Source of the DNA: Melitaea cinxia | Taxonomy: Eukaryota; Arthropoda; Insecta; Lepidoptera; Nymphalidae | DNA: 64,000 nt | Reading direction: 5' to 3' | Assembly: GCF_905220565.1 (NCBI RefSeq) | Contig: NC_059422.1 | Coordinates: 4,372,001-4,436,000, forward strand | Shown here: positions 48,801-52,269 of the stretch, piece after piece | How the letters are laid out: the number at the start of each line of letters is the position of its first letter | Position numbering within the stretch: the stretch's first letter is position 1 | The notes under the pieces: model-generated | Databases searched by the model: none | Seen by the model: the letters and a program-made list of their open reading frames with translations, nothing else | What the model was told of the DNA's origin: nothing | Translations under genes and position numbers: made by a program

Positions 48801-49678
48801 CGATCCAAGTCAGTTAATAGATATATATGTTAACCACTGTGCCAAAGGTAAGAACTCTCTAGCTCAGTGGTTAGTAGACTTACTACTTATAATTACCAGT
48901 AATGACAAAGCAATGTACACATATAGTATCAACATCTTCAAATTTTTGGTCATAATTATGTTATTGAAATGTAGGAGAAGGATCAGAGCTTAATCCACCA
49001 CGCTATTCCAATACGGTTTGGCGGATATATTCCCTACTATGAGTAACGATCGCTTTCAGGTGTGCATGATAACAATCGGGACCGATAGCTTAACGTGCTG
49101 TCCAAGGCACGGTGGGGAGACCCACAAGGACTAACAACTAGCATGGAAATAAATATTTGTATAAATACAAATATCCACTGCGAGCGGGAATCGAACCCAC
49201 GACCGTCGATGTTTAAGGCGCCGCCGACACGGCACCATTACATCAGAGCGGTCGTAATGAAATTTATATATAAATAAATAACATATAACACACACATGAT
49301 CTTCTATTCCTACGGTAGGCAACTTAATGCTTGTGTTATAGGTAACAACCGACTTTTATAGATTTTTATTTATTTATAAATGTACATATAAAAATGCATA
49401 TATAAATAAATACAAATATTACACCCAGACTCAGGTGGGAATCGAACCAACAAATTCCGGAGCAAAAAGTCAACAAAGTTTCTGGGTGATTCTTATCATG
49501 TAGTTTTATGTAGAAATTGAAATACAAAAAGCGGTTAATAAATTATCAATTAAAAAAACTAACCTTCCACAGACGTCCCAAGTTGCGAATCAATAGTAAG
49601 AGTCAGCACCCCAGACGCGAGCAAAACCGGACACAAAACTAGTATGTAATACATTCTCACGTACAACATATAAAACAT
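1..49678 (-). CDS. Large secreted multi-PAN-domain matrix protein gene (20 joined exons, 3' end beyond window)
   Basis: Gene-level entry. Coding exons, in order: 49678-49564, 40365-40233, 39302-36514, 18342-18204, 11907-11558, 10737-10366, 8914-8776, 7855-7704, 7020-6882, 6452-6277, 5731-5596, 4844-4680, 4131-4046, 3700-3194, 2907-2791, 2441-2375, 2024-1924, 1827-1627, 1352-1217, 874-1. Every junction has AG/GT borders and matching phase; the sum is 6894 bases (2298 codons) with no stop. The product has a signal peptide, five PAN/apple domains (PAN domains bind protein or carbohydrate in extracellular proteins), Gly/Tyr/Gln-rich and Pro/Gly/Ser-rich low-complexity regions, an eight-Cys module and an N-glycosylation-rich tail. 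No membrane segment is seen within the window. I infer an extracellular or cuticle matrix role. NompA-type proteins also carry several PAN modules, but no ZP domain is visible here, so I give no symbol. Whether exons 1-3 and 4-20 are one gene is inferred from phase and order; see the 23905-23986 exon. Confidence 0.72.
1217..1352 (-). CDS. Exon 19: linker
   Basis: Phase 1 in (AAAG acceptor), phase 2 out (AG|GTAAAA). It codes GFTRVPTEDRPHIKYQHKPA and a short acidic part (NARDEEDLGGELGVP). No recognised domain and no Cys. Confidence 0.78.
1627..1827 (-). CDS. Exon 18: charged linker
   Basis: Phase 1 in, phase 1 out (G|GTAACA). 67 residues rich in Arg, Asp, Pro and Tyr (for example EAVKPRPDRPTNQLPDRDRQ and DRRYWDDLYKNGPQAYYDKY), with no Cys. 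Likely disordered linker after the Cys module. Confidence 0.82.
1924..2024 (-). CDS. Exon 17: eight-Cys module, part 3
   Basis: Phase 2 in, phase 1 out (G|GTAAGT). It codes CYVGPAQDQWRPCSEKYYPY and a His/Gly/Pro stretch. Over exons 15-17 the spacing is C-x5-C-x10-C-x12-CC-x5-C-x10-C-x11-C, and the end PWCYV...W.PC recalls the last strands of kringle and fibronectin type II domains. I do not claim homology. The module is bounded by phase-1 introns like the PAN cassettes. Confidence 0.82.
2125..2335 (+). mobile_element. tRNA-derived SINE, head type 2, between exons 16 and 17
   Basis: Altered head with TTCGATTCCCGC, then the shared body (CTCACCGTGCCTCGGAAAGC). It fills most of a 350-bp intron. 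Confidence 0.75.
2375..2441 (-). CDS. Exon 16: eight-Cys module, part 2
   Basis: Phase 1 in, phase 2 out (TG|GTGAGT). Only 67 bases. It codes SWDYCCAPTHRCGYSEGFKK, with a Cys-Cys pair. Its assignment rests on borders and phase and on the match of its Trp and Cys residues into the flanking exons. Confidence 0.82.
2791..2907 (-). CDS. Exon 15: eight-Cys module, part 1
   Basis: Phase 1 in, phase 1 out (G|GTAAGT). It codes SWRHYTVSGFPCRKGTSCEQ and GHWACEPEAGEI, giving three of the eight cysteines of a module that runs through exons 16 and 17. The acceptor (CTACCACCAG) is adequate. The fold is not recognised; see exon 17. Confidence 0.82.
3194..3700 (-). CDS. Exon 14: collagen-like Pro/Gly/Ser region
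   Basis: Phase 1 in, phase 1 out (T|GTAAGT). About 169 residues dominated by Gly, Pro, Ser, Tyr and Lys. The central part has GPSGPP-type triplets in imperfect Gly-X-Y order (SGPSGPPSGPSIPRPPSG). The flanks carry KPxYxP motifs (KPSYLRPYGPIPKPDRKPGY). There is no Cys until the border. The triplet run is too short and irregular to call a true collagen domain; an extended matrix linker is a better description. Confidence 0.85.
4046..4131 (-). CDS. Exon 13: short Pro-rich linker
   Basis: Phase 2 in, phase 1 out (G|GTAACA). It codes VPTLEVPHPIEGSYPVSASG followed by a run ending PPPPP. It has no Cys. The small exon is supported by phase at both ends and by the continuing Pro/Gly/Ser character of exon 14. 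Confidence 0.8.
4680..4844 (-). CDS. Exon 12: second half of PAN domain 5
   Basis: Phase 2 in, phase 2 out (GA|GTAAGT), so this cassette breaks the phase-1 exit used by the other PAN second halves. It codes THSPPDSENCLLSEIRMFD with the ENCLLSE signature, then FDLFNGQCWRKVHGKEEYE. The next exon restores phase 1. Confidence 0.87.
5596..5731 (-). CDS. Exon 11: first half of PAN domain 5
   Basis: Phase 1 in, phase 2 out (AG|GTATGT). It codes QCYLQYEKSAKLLSSAI, then ERACGRACSDAPFRCLSFSY, with the ACxxAC pair and SFSYR strand. It is 136 bases, one codon shorter than the 139-base PAN first-half exons. Confidence 0.88.
6277..6452 (-). CDS. Exon 10: second half of PAN domain 4
   Basis: Phase 2 in, phase 1 out (C|GTGAGT). 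It codes FDPPTIGDDLENCLLTSSPP with the NCLLT signature, then a Gly/Arg/Tyr segment with a further Cys (NYGRGCEPALYDD). The donor is strong. Confidence 0.87.
6882..7020 (-). CDS. Exon 9: first half of PAN domain 4
   Basis: Phase 1 in, phase 2 out (AG|GTTTTG). It codes ECFWHVRSGSAVTDQAV, then GACEAECIRAHNFFCRGFSF, with the Ala-Cys-Glu-Ala-Glu-Cys helix and the GFSFR strand of PAN. It is 139 bases long. Confidence 0.88.
7130..7385 (-). mobile_element. Poly(A)-family repeat in the intron between exons 8 and 9
   Basis: GTGTGGCAAACAAGCTCACG at the left and CAGGGTATTTCCTCCTATGC at the right; inverse orientation, decayed. Confidence 0.7.
7704..7855 (-). CDS. Exon 8: second half of PAN domain 3
   Basis: Phase 2 in, phase 1 out. 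It codes YSSAPGSDNCFLSERPY, the PAN C-half with the NCxLSE signature, then an acidic Ser/Asp segment and LHQDCLTIS. The donor G|GTATGA is fair rather than strong; phase agreement with exon 9 supports it. Confidence 0.85.
8776..8914 (-). CDS. Exon 7: first half of PAN domain 3
   Basis: Phase 1 in, phase 2 out (AG|GTAATT). It codes DCSSRRRPGMSLGSGA, then VECEAACFNEREFKCVSYSFR, with the CeaaC motif and SYSFR strand of PAN domains. It is 139 bases, the same length and phases as exons 4 and 9. Confidence 0.88.
9273..9393 (+). mobile_element. Partial copy of the GAT-tailed family
   Basis: CAGTCCACTGCTGGACATAG to GCAGGCGGGTTGGTGAATGA, in the intron between exons 6 and 7. Confidence 0.72.
10366..10737 (-). 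CDS. Exon 6: Tyr/Gly/Asp-rich linker
   Basis: Phase 1 in and phase 1 out. The exon codes 124 residues rich in Tyr, Gly, Asp, Lys and Ser (for example QYGGSYGGYDSYYKDRKDY and FEDYGYGYGSWKKGRW) and has no Cys. It extends well upstream of the first ATG in the frame, back to the CAG acceptor at 10738. The donor AAAG|GTACAA is weak. If it is skipped, the frame stops at a TAG 26 bases further on (10340-10342), which would give a short protein. Confidence 0.82.
11558..11907 (-). CDS. Exon 5: second half of PAN domain 2 plus linker
   Basis: Phase 2 in, phase 1 out (G|GTAAGT). It starts RLDPSFRGKGLCELMTKP, the PAN C-half with its Cys, and reaches another Cys at LEPYC. A Tyr/Ser/Arg-rich linker follows (NQWRDRMDWAEGYKSYNRFY), ending VPYQIG. 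The 5' border is fixed by the CAG acceptor just upstream of the Leu-Asp-Pro codons. Confidence 0.86.
12112..13090 (-). pseudogene. R1-clade non-LTR retrotransposon remnant (endonuclease and reverse transcriptase pieces)
   Basis: Lies in the intron between exons 4 and 5 (11908-18203). From right to left it reads an APE-endonuclease strand (KPVIVLGNFNAKSRG, stop just after), then at once an RT N-terminal part (ISEGEMKTALNRLMAKRTAQ), then EGRPPDSPSAYRLIVVLDE, LSDAQFGFRVGRSTLDAL, ITLDVANALNIIP and GCGVPLGSTLGPTLWNVSYD. The catalytic YADD box is corrupted (near GVGYAGGD). In-frame stops and frame shifts show it is dead. The spacing shows an internal deletion joining endonuclease to RT. GC content is far above the flanks. 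The clade call rests on the QFGFR.GRSTLDA and PSAYRP-type motifs. Confidence 0.88.
13675..13925 (+). mobile_element. Poly(A)-family repeat, diverged
   Basis: GGTAGAGCAGGACACATCTT, AACTCGGAAAGTGCCTCAAC and GCTCCTGGGGAGGGTAGAGA. Confidence 0.7.
14766..14930 (+). mobile_element. Partial copy of the GAT-tailed family
   Basis: ATCATC repeat, GCTGGACATAGGCCTCCACA and the GGCGGGTTGGTGACCG block; it stops at CCGAAGACGCTGCAG. Confidence 0.75.
16218..16570 (+). mobile_element. tRNA-derived SINE, head type 1, full length
   Basis: The head GCGTTGGCCCAATGGTCACA (A box) and GGTTCGATCCC (B box) is followed by a body with TGCCTCGGAGAGCACGTTAA and a 3' end GATATTACAGGCTGAAGCGA. About 350 bp. Confidence 0.85.
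16945..17235 (+). mobile_element. Poly(A)-tailed interspersed repeat, diverged
   Basis: CAAAATCTGGAGCAGTCCGT, GGTCGGCAACGCACTTGCGA, CTTGCGCTTGTTTGCCGATC and an A run. Confidence 0.75.
18204..18342 (-). CDS. Exon 4: first half of PAN domain 2
   Basis: The exon codes CFRRVLAGRRALRSHV, then DCERLEDCRRECATEG and CESFNYR, a clear PAN N-half with the CrrEC and SFNYR signatures. It enters in phase 1 after a long T tract and exits in phase 2 at AG|GTATGT. At 139 bases it has the same length as the PAN 3 and PAN 4 first-half exons. Arg is unusually frequent for this gene. Confidence 0.87.
18690..18845 (-). mobile_element. LINE-type 3' end with TAA-repeat tail
   Basis: AATAATAATAATAAATACTC, TTTATTGTACACCGCAAAG, GATGTACAAAGGCGGTCTTA and TCAGACAACCTTTGGGC. 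Related pieces occur at 10000-10100, 19262-19382, 20035-20150, 39440-39530, 43045-43175, 55113-55213, 57355-57480 and 62095-62205. Confidence 0.72.
19449..19683 (+). mobile_element. tRNA-derived SINE, head type 1, 3' truncated
   Basis: Intact GTTGGCGCAACGG and GGTTCGATCCC boxes. The body stops at ATATCCGCCAACATATAC. Confidence 0.82.
19886..20015 (+). mobile_element. tRNA-derived SINE head, type 2, 3' truncated
   Basis: CACCACTCTAATGTAGTGGT and GATTCAATTCCTG boxes, then GAATATTTGTATTTGTACAA. Confidence 0.65.
20185..20345 (+). mobile_element. tRNA-derived SINE body, 5' truncated
   Basis: CCCCACCGTGCCTCAGACAG, TAGTAGAGAATATATCCGCC and GGGATGTTACAGGCTGAATC; no head. Confidence 0.72.
20365..21146 (+). 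mobile_element. Interspersed element with an internally amplified segment
   Basis: The outer parts (ATTCAGCGCCCTGGGCCAAT at the left, TTCGCCCATGGGCTGAATCG at the right) are the reverse complement of the ends of a 320-bp relative at 59019-59338. The middle is expanded to about five 134-bp tandem units (20443-21115), giving 782 bp. Confidence 0.82.
20443..21115 (+). repeat. 134-136-bp tandem repeat, five units
   Basis: TTTCATGAATTCATCTGATT recurs at 20443, 20579, 20713, 20848 and 20982. Units differ mainly in T-tract length and a few substitutions (CTCGAATTGCG in the first two, CTCTAATTGCG in the last three). The near identity suggests recent amplification. The last unit ends in AACTCTGGGG. 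Confidence 0.95.
21546..22450 (+). mobile_element. Helitron with both ends, carrying a nested SINE-like insertion
   Basis: Begins A|TCCTACTAATATTATAAA and ends ...GGTACCAGCTAG|T. A 6-bp stem (CCTGCG/CGCGGG with one G-T pair) lies just before the CTAG. These are the hallmark Helitron ends and insertion context. Positions 21895-22234 are a later insertion with its own target duplication. Confidence 0.85.
21895..22234 (-). mobile_element. Complete 340-bp GAT-tailed SINE-like element, 14-bp target duplication
   Basis: Flanked by ATGAGTAAGCCATT at 21881-21894 and 22235-22248. On the minus strand it runs from GTGTAGCTACGG-like sequence to a GATGATG tail. In the sense used for other copies it contains CAGTCCACTGCTGGACATAG. 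No tRNA B box was seen. Best copy of this family in the window. Confidence 0.85.
23905..23986 (-). CDS. Alternative first exon (or first exon of a separate gene): second signal peptide
   Basis: ATG in a good context (AAAATG) opens MKNCVVILCFYVSVVIGSRI, a canonical signal peptide, followed by ILVENAP. It ends at a GTACGT donor in phase 1. The next exon downstream, at 18342, has a phase-1 acceptor and opens with a PAN domain, so this exon joins it as well as exon 3 does. It would give a form with PAN 2-5 but without PAN 1 and the Gly/Tyr region. It could instead be the true start of a second gene, in which case exon 3 would need a missing 3' partner between 24 and 36.5 kb; I saw none there. Supported by signal peptide, donor and phase only. 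Confidence 0.62.
24363..24549 (-). mobile_element. tRNA-derived SINE, head type 3
   Basis: The minus strand opens with a GCCGTTGGCGCAGTTTGTTA-like A box and a GGTTGTGGGTTCAGTT-like B box; the body contains AGTAAGCAACTTAATGCTTG on the plus strand. It is about 380 bp upstream of the second signal-peptide exon. Confidence 0.75.
25745..25820. repeat. About 70-bp segment shared with 42968-43035
   Basis: CAAGTATTCTTTTAAAAAAA and the following GTACAGTTTTGACTTTCC blocks are almost identical at the two places. The 42.97-kb copy lies inside the putative 1.2-kb Helitron, so this may be part of another copy. Confidence 0.7.
26719..26748. repeat. CCGTA microsatellite
   Basis: Four CCGTA units then TACCGTA, just past the helicase remnant. 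Confidence 0.85.
26927..27133 (-). pseudogene. Helitron/PIF1-type helicase C-terminal remnant
   Basis: Without an ATG, the minus strand reads VVDLSSHLFAKGQAYVALSR, then VRSFSGLAISSLDPKKLLNQ and FNELNRLRNLSD before TAA at 26927-26929. HLFAKGQAYVALSRVRSFSGL matches the last helicase motif of PIF1 and Helitron RepHel proteins. Upstream of about 27115 the frame becomes low-complexity Asn/Phe/Ile, so only the C-terminal piece survives. A host PIF1 exon is less likely given the many Helitron relics around it and the absence of other helicase motifs. Confidence 0.8.
27770..27960 (-). mobile_element. Poly(A)-family repeat fragment
   Basis: Inverse orientation: GGTCAGCAACGCGCTTGTGA and TAGCTGTGATCTTCTGTAAT, ending near GATATTTCCTGTTGTG. 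Confidence 0.68.
28141..28370 (+). mobile_element. tRNA-derived SINE, head type 2
   Basis: CCGCTCTGGTGTAGTGGTAC (A-box region) and GGTTCGATTATCGC (B-box region), a shortened body, and CTCCTACATGGAGAAAGAGG near the end. Confidence 0.78.
29312..29567 (-). mobile_element. Copy of the GAT-tailed family, 11-bp target duplication
   Basis: Flanked by AGACAATGAAT at 29301-29311 and 29568-29578. It lacks the first ~80 bp of the family but keeps the ATGATG-type 3' end. Confidence 0.8.
30955..31235 (+). mobile_element. Poly(A)-tailed interspersed repeat, full copy
   Basis: Same blocks as 46452-46730 and a nine-base A run. A partial second copy follows at 31245-31360. Confidence 0.82.
31646..31842 (-). 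mobile_element. Helitron, minus orientation, 197 bp
   Basis: On the minus strand it runs A|TCTTATATATAAAATTCTC to ...GGGGTCAGCTAG|T. Complete, with no insertion. Confidence 0.8.
32183..32490 (-). mobile_element. tRNA-derived SINE, head type 1
   Basis: Reads from TTTCAGCCTGTAACATTCCA to the decayed head near GGGGAACGAACCC. Confidence 0.8.
33300..33495 (-). mobile_element. Partial copy of the GAT-tailed family
   Basis: AAATACACAGGCCGAAGACG to CTAGCAGTGGACTGCGATG, in the 24-36.5 kb intron. Confidence 0.72.
34409..35477 (+). mobile_element. Element with 10-bp terminal inverted repeats, carrying a nested insertion
   Basis: AACCGACTTC at 34409-34418 and GAAGTCGGTT at 35468-35477 are exact inverted repeats. 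The interior has repeated TCCAACAAAAAAAGAATTAT blocks. Similar, more decayed copies occur at about 3770-4020, 8510-8695, 47545-47775, 48471-48655 and 52105-52230. I did not settle whether it is a DNA transposon derivative. Confidence 0.68.
34816..35223 (+). mobile_element. LINE-like 3' end with TTTC-repeat tail
   Basis: 408-bp insertion inside the inverted-repeat element, bounded by CAGTAG (34810-34815 and 35224-35229). It carries GCGGCGTTTGGCGTC-like sequence, AATAAAGAACTTTTC and then five CTTT units. The tail places the 3' end at the right. Confidence 0.65.
36514..39302 (-). CDS. Exon 3: PAN 1 second half, Pro/Arg-rich region and Gly/Tyr/Gln repeat region
   Basis: An unusually long 2789-base exon, phase 2 in and phase 1 out (G|GTAAGT). 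It begins with the end of PAN 1 (GNATCDLS ... RRFNCEQS). A Pro/Arg/Tyr-rich part follows (RPERPYRNVTRPDPYDQ). About 470 residues then have Gly, Tyr, Gln, Ser and Asn as almost the only residues, including eight units of 29-33 residues with the core SGYGNQASSGYGGQSNQYGS. The last ~100 residues are more mixed and end DISYEG. There is no Cys in the repeat region. The composition is like tyrosine-rich cuticle and elastomer proteins, and also like the SYGQ-rich low-complexity domains of FUS-type proteins. As this protein is secreted, a cross-linkable matrix role is the simpler inference. Confidence 0.88.
37140..37885 (-). repeat. 99-bp coding repeat (33-residue SGYGNQ...YGSTQ unit, about 8 copies)
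   Basis: Tandem coding repeat within exon 3. Three central units (about 37390-37690) are nearly identical at DNA level, which suggests recent unequal exchange. Unit 1 is 29 residues, unit 6 is 31 residues and the last is partial. All length changes keep the frame. Confidence 0.9.
39706..40018 (+). mobile_element. Helitron, plus orientation, 313 bp
   Basis: A|TCTAATATAAAAAATTCTCG to ...GCCGAGTCAACTAG|T. It lies in the intron between exons 2 and 3. The interior matches 31646-31842, including CTCCGAAACGGCTTGACCGA. Confidence 0.8.
40233..40365 (-). CDS. Exon 2: first half of PAN/apple domain 1
   Basis: The exon codes DCFERVSIGEQLPRNIIYRN and then ECETICKQDKQCQSYDYG, the classic PAN N-half: a leading Cys-Phe, a central CetxC motif and the SYDYG beta strand. 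It enters in phase 1 behind a T-rich acceptor and leaves in phase 2 at G|GTGAGT. Joining it to exon 3 continues the domain (VGAKGNATCDLSKT). Length is 133 bases, against 136-139 in the other four PAN first-half exons of this gene. Confidence 0.88.
40508..40650 (+). mobile_element. tRNA-derived SINE head, 3' truncated
   Basis: Contains GGTTCGATCCCCGCTCACAA and the following ATTGGTCATATAGATG block; it ends in GTGTATGTAT. It lies about 140 bp upstream of the exon 2 acceptor. Confidence 0.7.
41339..41660 (-). mobile_element. tRNA-derived SINE, head type 1
   Basis: TTCTGCCTGTAATATCGCAC at its 3' end; the B box reads as GGGAATCGAACCC on the plus strand. It lies in intron 1. Confidence 0.8.
42484..42680 (-). 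mobile_element. tRNA-derived SINE, head type 3
   Basis: CAACTTAATGCTTGTGTTAT block and GGGAAACGAACCCACAACCC (B box, inverse), ending AACTGCGCCAACGGGCTAAG. Confidence 0.78.
42806..44010 (-). mobile_element. Helitron of a third family, minus orientation, about 1.2 kb
   Basis: The minus strand opens A|TCTATATATTAATAGATGA and ends ...GGGGCGGGTCGCTAG|T with a GC-rich 3' end. Interior positions 43045-43175 look like a nested LINE 3' end. The pairing of the two ends is inferred from the family's layout and should be treated as likely, not certain. Confidence 0.62.
44622..44725 (-). mobile_element. Fragment (one end) of the GAT-tailed family
   Basis: GTGTGGTTACGGCATCAAAG, then the CACCCCCTCTCTTCCCGTGG and GGGTGTCGTAAGAGG blocks. 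It shares the same outer border as the complete copies. Confidence 0.65.
44846..45030 (+). mobile_element. tRNA-derived SINE body, 5' truncated
   Basis: ACCGTGCCTCGGAGAGCACG to GATATTACAGAATGAAACGA; the tRNA-like head is missing. Confidence 0.75.
45047..45381 (+). mobile_element. Complete 335-bp element of the GAT-tailed family, 11-bp target duplication
   Basis: Flanked by TACTAAATAAT at 45036-45046 and 45382-45392. Inverse orientation to the 21895 copy: the ATC repeats are at its left edge and ACACAGC at its right. It interrupts an older repeat that resumes at 45393. Listed as read on the plus strand; the tail suggests transcription from the minus strand. Confidence 0.83.
45393..45570 (+). 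mobile_element. Poly(A)-family repeat, right part
   Basis: TTCTCAAGTAGTGTTACGTT to GTTCGCTTGTTTGTCACC. The left part before the 45047-45381 insertion is fragmentary (44735-44830). Confidence 0.68.
45662..45870 (-). mobile_element. tRNA-derived SINE, head type 3
   Basis: GGAATTGAACCCGCAACCTG (B box, inverse) and AACTGCGCCAACGAGCTAGT (A box, inverse). Confidence 0.78.
46452..46730 (+). mobile_element. Poly(A)-tailed interspersed repeat, full copy
   Basis: GAGGTAGGGCACAGCAGGAA, CTCCTGGGGGGATTGGGGA, then CGTACGCTTGTTTGCCGACC and an A run. Class unknown; no tRNA boxes seen. Confidence 0.82.
46737..47035 (+). mobile_element. tRNA-derived SINE, head type 2
   Basis: GGTATAGTGGTGCC and GGTTCAATTTCC boxes, then GGTTGTTATCATAGTCACCT and CTACATGGAGATAGAGGCCT. 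It directly follows the poly(A) tail of the repeat at 46452-46730. Confidence 0.75.
47933..48458 (+). mobile_element. GC-rich 526-bp retroelement 3' end with 12-bp target duplication
   Basis: Flanked by AGAGTTGTGAAC at 47921-47932 and 48459-48470, and ends in an A run. It is strikingly GC-rich against AT-rich flanks. The last part (GGTGGTGCATGCTAACGCGA onward) recurs in inverse orientation at 53017-53157. Its open frames look like chance products of high GC. Confidence 0.8.
48966..49257 (-). mobile_element. tRNA-derived SINE, head type 2
   Basis: The minus strand reads ACCGCTCTGATGTAATGGTG and GTGGGTTCGATTCCCGCTCG; the body ends at GGAGAAGGATCAG-type sequence on the plus strand. Confidence 0.8.
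49279..49470 (-). mobile_element. tRNA-derived SINE, head type 3, decayed head
   Basis: GGCAACTTAATGCTTGTGTT and GGGAATCGAACCAACAAATT; the A box is lost. It lies just downstream of signal-peptide exon 1, inside intron 1. Confidence 0.72.
49564..49678 (-). CDS. Exon 1: signal peptide, start of the long form
   Basis: Three in-frame ATGs occur (codons ending at 49678, 49669 and 49654), with an in-frame stop upstream of the first. I chose the first, although the third gives a tighter signal peptide. The residues after the third Met form a hydrophobic core (YYILVLCPVLLASGVLT) followed by a polar stretch (IDSQLGTSVE), a typical secretory leader. The exon ends in a strong donor, G|GTTAGT, in phase 1, which matches the phase-1 acceptor of the PAN exon at 40365. 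The first intron is about 9.2 kb. No promoter element was identified with confidence. Confidence 0.8.
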
Positions 49679-50839
49679 ACCTATTACAAAGTCATAATTC
49701 TATAAAATCAGCTAAATTAAATACAATTTTATCTTAATTAAAAATTAAATAAAAAAAAGACCATCATCACAGACAAATAAACCGAGCAGATTAAAAATAA
49801 TCGAAACGTCAAATCTTCCCGCCTGTTTTAGTGTCAACGAACTTTTTTAAACTATTTCAAGGATAAGATACACGTCCATTCAGTTTTGGTTTTGCAAATA
49901 TTGTGGCGTAAGTCTTGGGTGTGACTATACGTTTCGGTCCGATGAACGATGGCCAGAACTTCCTTGGCATGTATCTTGTTGGTTAATCGAGACAACGGGT
50001 AGGTATTTTTATATGGTACAGGTTGTTTATTTTTACTTTTAAGGTTTTTACTATTTTTCTTTTTTTTAACATTGGTTATATTATAAGTATGGAACGACAA
50101 GTGATTATTTGCCTTAGGTTTTTATTCGTTTCTAGCTTCGGTTTAATATTTATTTGCTGACCCTGCGAACTTCGCACGAGTATATACTTTTTTTGTAACT
50201 AAGTTATTTTTTTTTTCTATTTATATCTTATCCTGATAATGACGAATAAAAAAAAATCGAATTTTGTGCCGCCGTTCGGAAGTTTGCGCGTAGATACATT
50301 TCGAAGATTAATTTTTATTTATATAAATTTAGCATTATTTGTATAATTTAAATTCATGTTTATTTCAATATTTCTCGAAGCATCAATCAGGCCATTTATA
50401 GAATACATAATTATCAAGTTTTTAAATAATTTTATTACATAGTAATTGAGTTCTTATCTTTATATACCTACATATTCGTCGAGATATATTTTTTATCTAA
50501 TCTTTAATTTTTCGTAAATAGTACGACTTTACTTGACCATTTTGTAGGTGTTTTATACGGTACAGGCTGTATATTTTATGTTCTTTTTGTCAAGTTTTAC
50601 ATACATATTTAAATAATTTATTTTGACTTGCATTTTACATGTATTATCACTTGTTTGTGTACCGATGTGTTTTAGTTTGAGTTATTTATGATTTTAATTT
50701 TGGTACCTATAATACTACTTTTAAATTTGATAAAGTTTATTATATTTTTTAATACTTTTGTATAAAAATAAAAAATATTAGTTAATTATTTTGTAAAGTA
50801 AGTATGTTGTAATTGTTTTATTTTTAAACTTACTTCAGC

Positions 50840-50960
50840 AACAATGGTATGAACTCATATGTGTTGCCCATAGTCGCCACGCTGGGCAGGGTTGGTGACC
50901 GCAGGGCTGGCTTTTTCGCACCGATGACGCTGCTACCCGTCTTCGGCCTGTATTTTTAAA
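50840..50960 (+). mobile_element. Partial copy of the GAT-tailed family
   Basis: ATGGTATGAACTCATATGTG through GGTTGGTGACCGCAGGGCTG to CCGTCTTCGGCCTGTAT. Confidence 0.68.
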
Positions 50961-51107
50961 CAATTTACCTAAAATCGACCACTTTCCTAAAAATTATAGA
51001 ATAAACACAAAAACGTAAGTATGCACGTATGTTTGTTACGCAATAACGCCAGAAACAGATAGAGTTTTCAGTATAATAGATAGAGAGATATACACACAGA
51101 CAACCAT

Positions 51108-51335
51108 TTTAGTATAGTGATTTTAACGTTAGTGGTGAGTTGAATACTCAGGGCAGATATATGTTTTTGATAAATATCTGGAAAGGCACATAAATCTTAC
51201 AGTCAGAATTGCCATCATAGACACCTGATAACAACCATTAATCATGGTAGGGGTAATTATCCGCTAAACTGCATTGGAACAACGTGGTGGATTAAGTTGC
51301 CCAGATGTGGAACGTTTACAGCCTGATTAATTGGT
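51108..51335 (+). mobile_element. Decayed tRNA-derived SINE, head type 2
   Basis: TTTTAGTATAGTGATTTTAA-like A box, then CACCTGATAACAACC and GGTGGATTAAGTTGCCC of the body. A minus-strand body fragment follows at 51342-51440. Confidence 0.6.
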
Positions 51336-52269
51336 TGATTCAGCCTGAAAAATCCCACTGCTGGGCATAAACCTCTTTCTCCATGCAGGAGAAGGATCAA
51401 AGCTTAAGCCACTGCTGCTCCAGTGTGGGTTGGTGGATGCTTGGATTTAATTTAATTAGATTTATAGACTGATTAGCTTTCGATTCAATTTTCGAATAAT
51501 TCGTTCCAAAATTTTCAAAGTATAGAAGAAAAGCCTCTGGCCCTTTATATCAGCCCTTCGCTAGAACTAACCTTAAGTAGCACTTTTTAACCGTCAGACT
51601 GATTAGGATTTAATAGTCCAATAAAAATTAAGTTAAAACCTTAATTGTAAGAAAAATATACCTAGTTAATTAATTTCATAGATTAAGCTTGCTGTGACAA
51701 CTTCATAAGCTGTATAGCTAAATAATTTGTTATTTAGTAAAAGTATTAGTTATAAGATATCCTGTATTAGCTACTGGCTGTCCATAAATAAATAAATAAA
51801 GCTATACAGATACCAATAGACGCAGGTAGCTTAAATTAAGCCTATAATACAATACAAGAAATTAGATCGTTATGTGTTACTGTCTTTAAGTGGTTTTTGG
51901 AACATTATAATTTAAGATTAGAAAAAAACCGCTAGGTTTATAGACCTCTGTTTTCTTTGTTTAAATCGGAAACTTATCCGAACACAATCAGAAAATTACG
52001 TGTTCCTGTTATACTTTTAGGGATCCTTAATCGGCGTCCCAATTCTAAGACAAATAATCTGTATCAACAAAAATGACCTACTAGGATTAATCTTTCTTTG
52101 ATCAACTTAAAAAAAGGAGGAAATTCTCAATTTGTCTGTATTTTTAAGTGTATTTACCTTATAACTTTTTACTGGGTGTACTGATTTTGATGATTCTTTT
52201 TTTTATCGAAAGTTGGTGCTTGTCATGTGGTTATTCCGCCACCGGTCGGCTTTTTAAGTTCCAAGGTGA

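Larger units (their letters stand above)
40366..49563. other. 9.2-kb first intron
   Basis: Holds the listed SINEs, the putative 1.2-kb Helitron (42806-44010), the poly(A) and GAT-tailed repeats and the GC-rich insertion at 47933. The stretches 40700-41330, 41670-42480, 44020-44600, 45880-46440 and 47040-47540 show nothing recognised. Confidence 0.65.

Noticed and set aside
1..49678. Naming the gene nompA
   Set aside because: Several PAN modules and secretion fit, but no ZP domain or transmembrane segment is seen and the Gly/Tyr region and Cys module are not features I can tie to it.
49852..50100. 82-residue Lys/Asn-rich minus-strand frame
   Set aside because: AT-rich, low-complexity sequence with no domain and no splice support.
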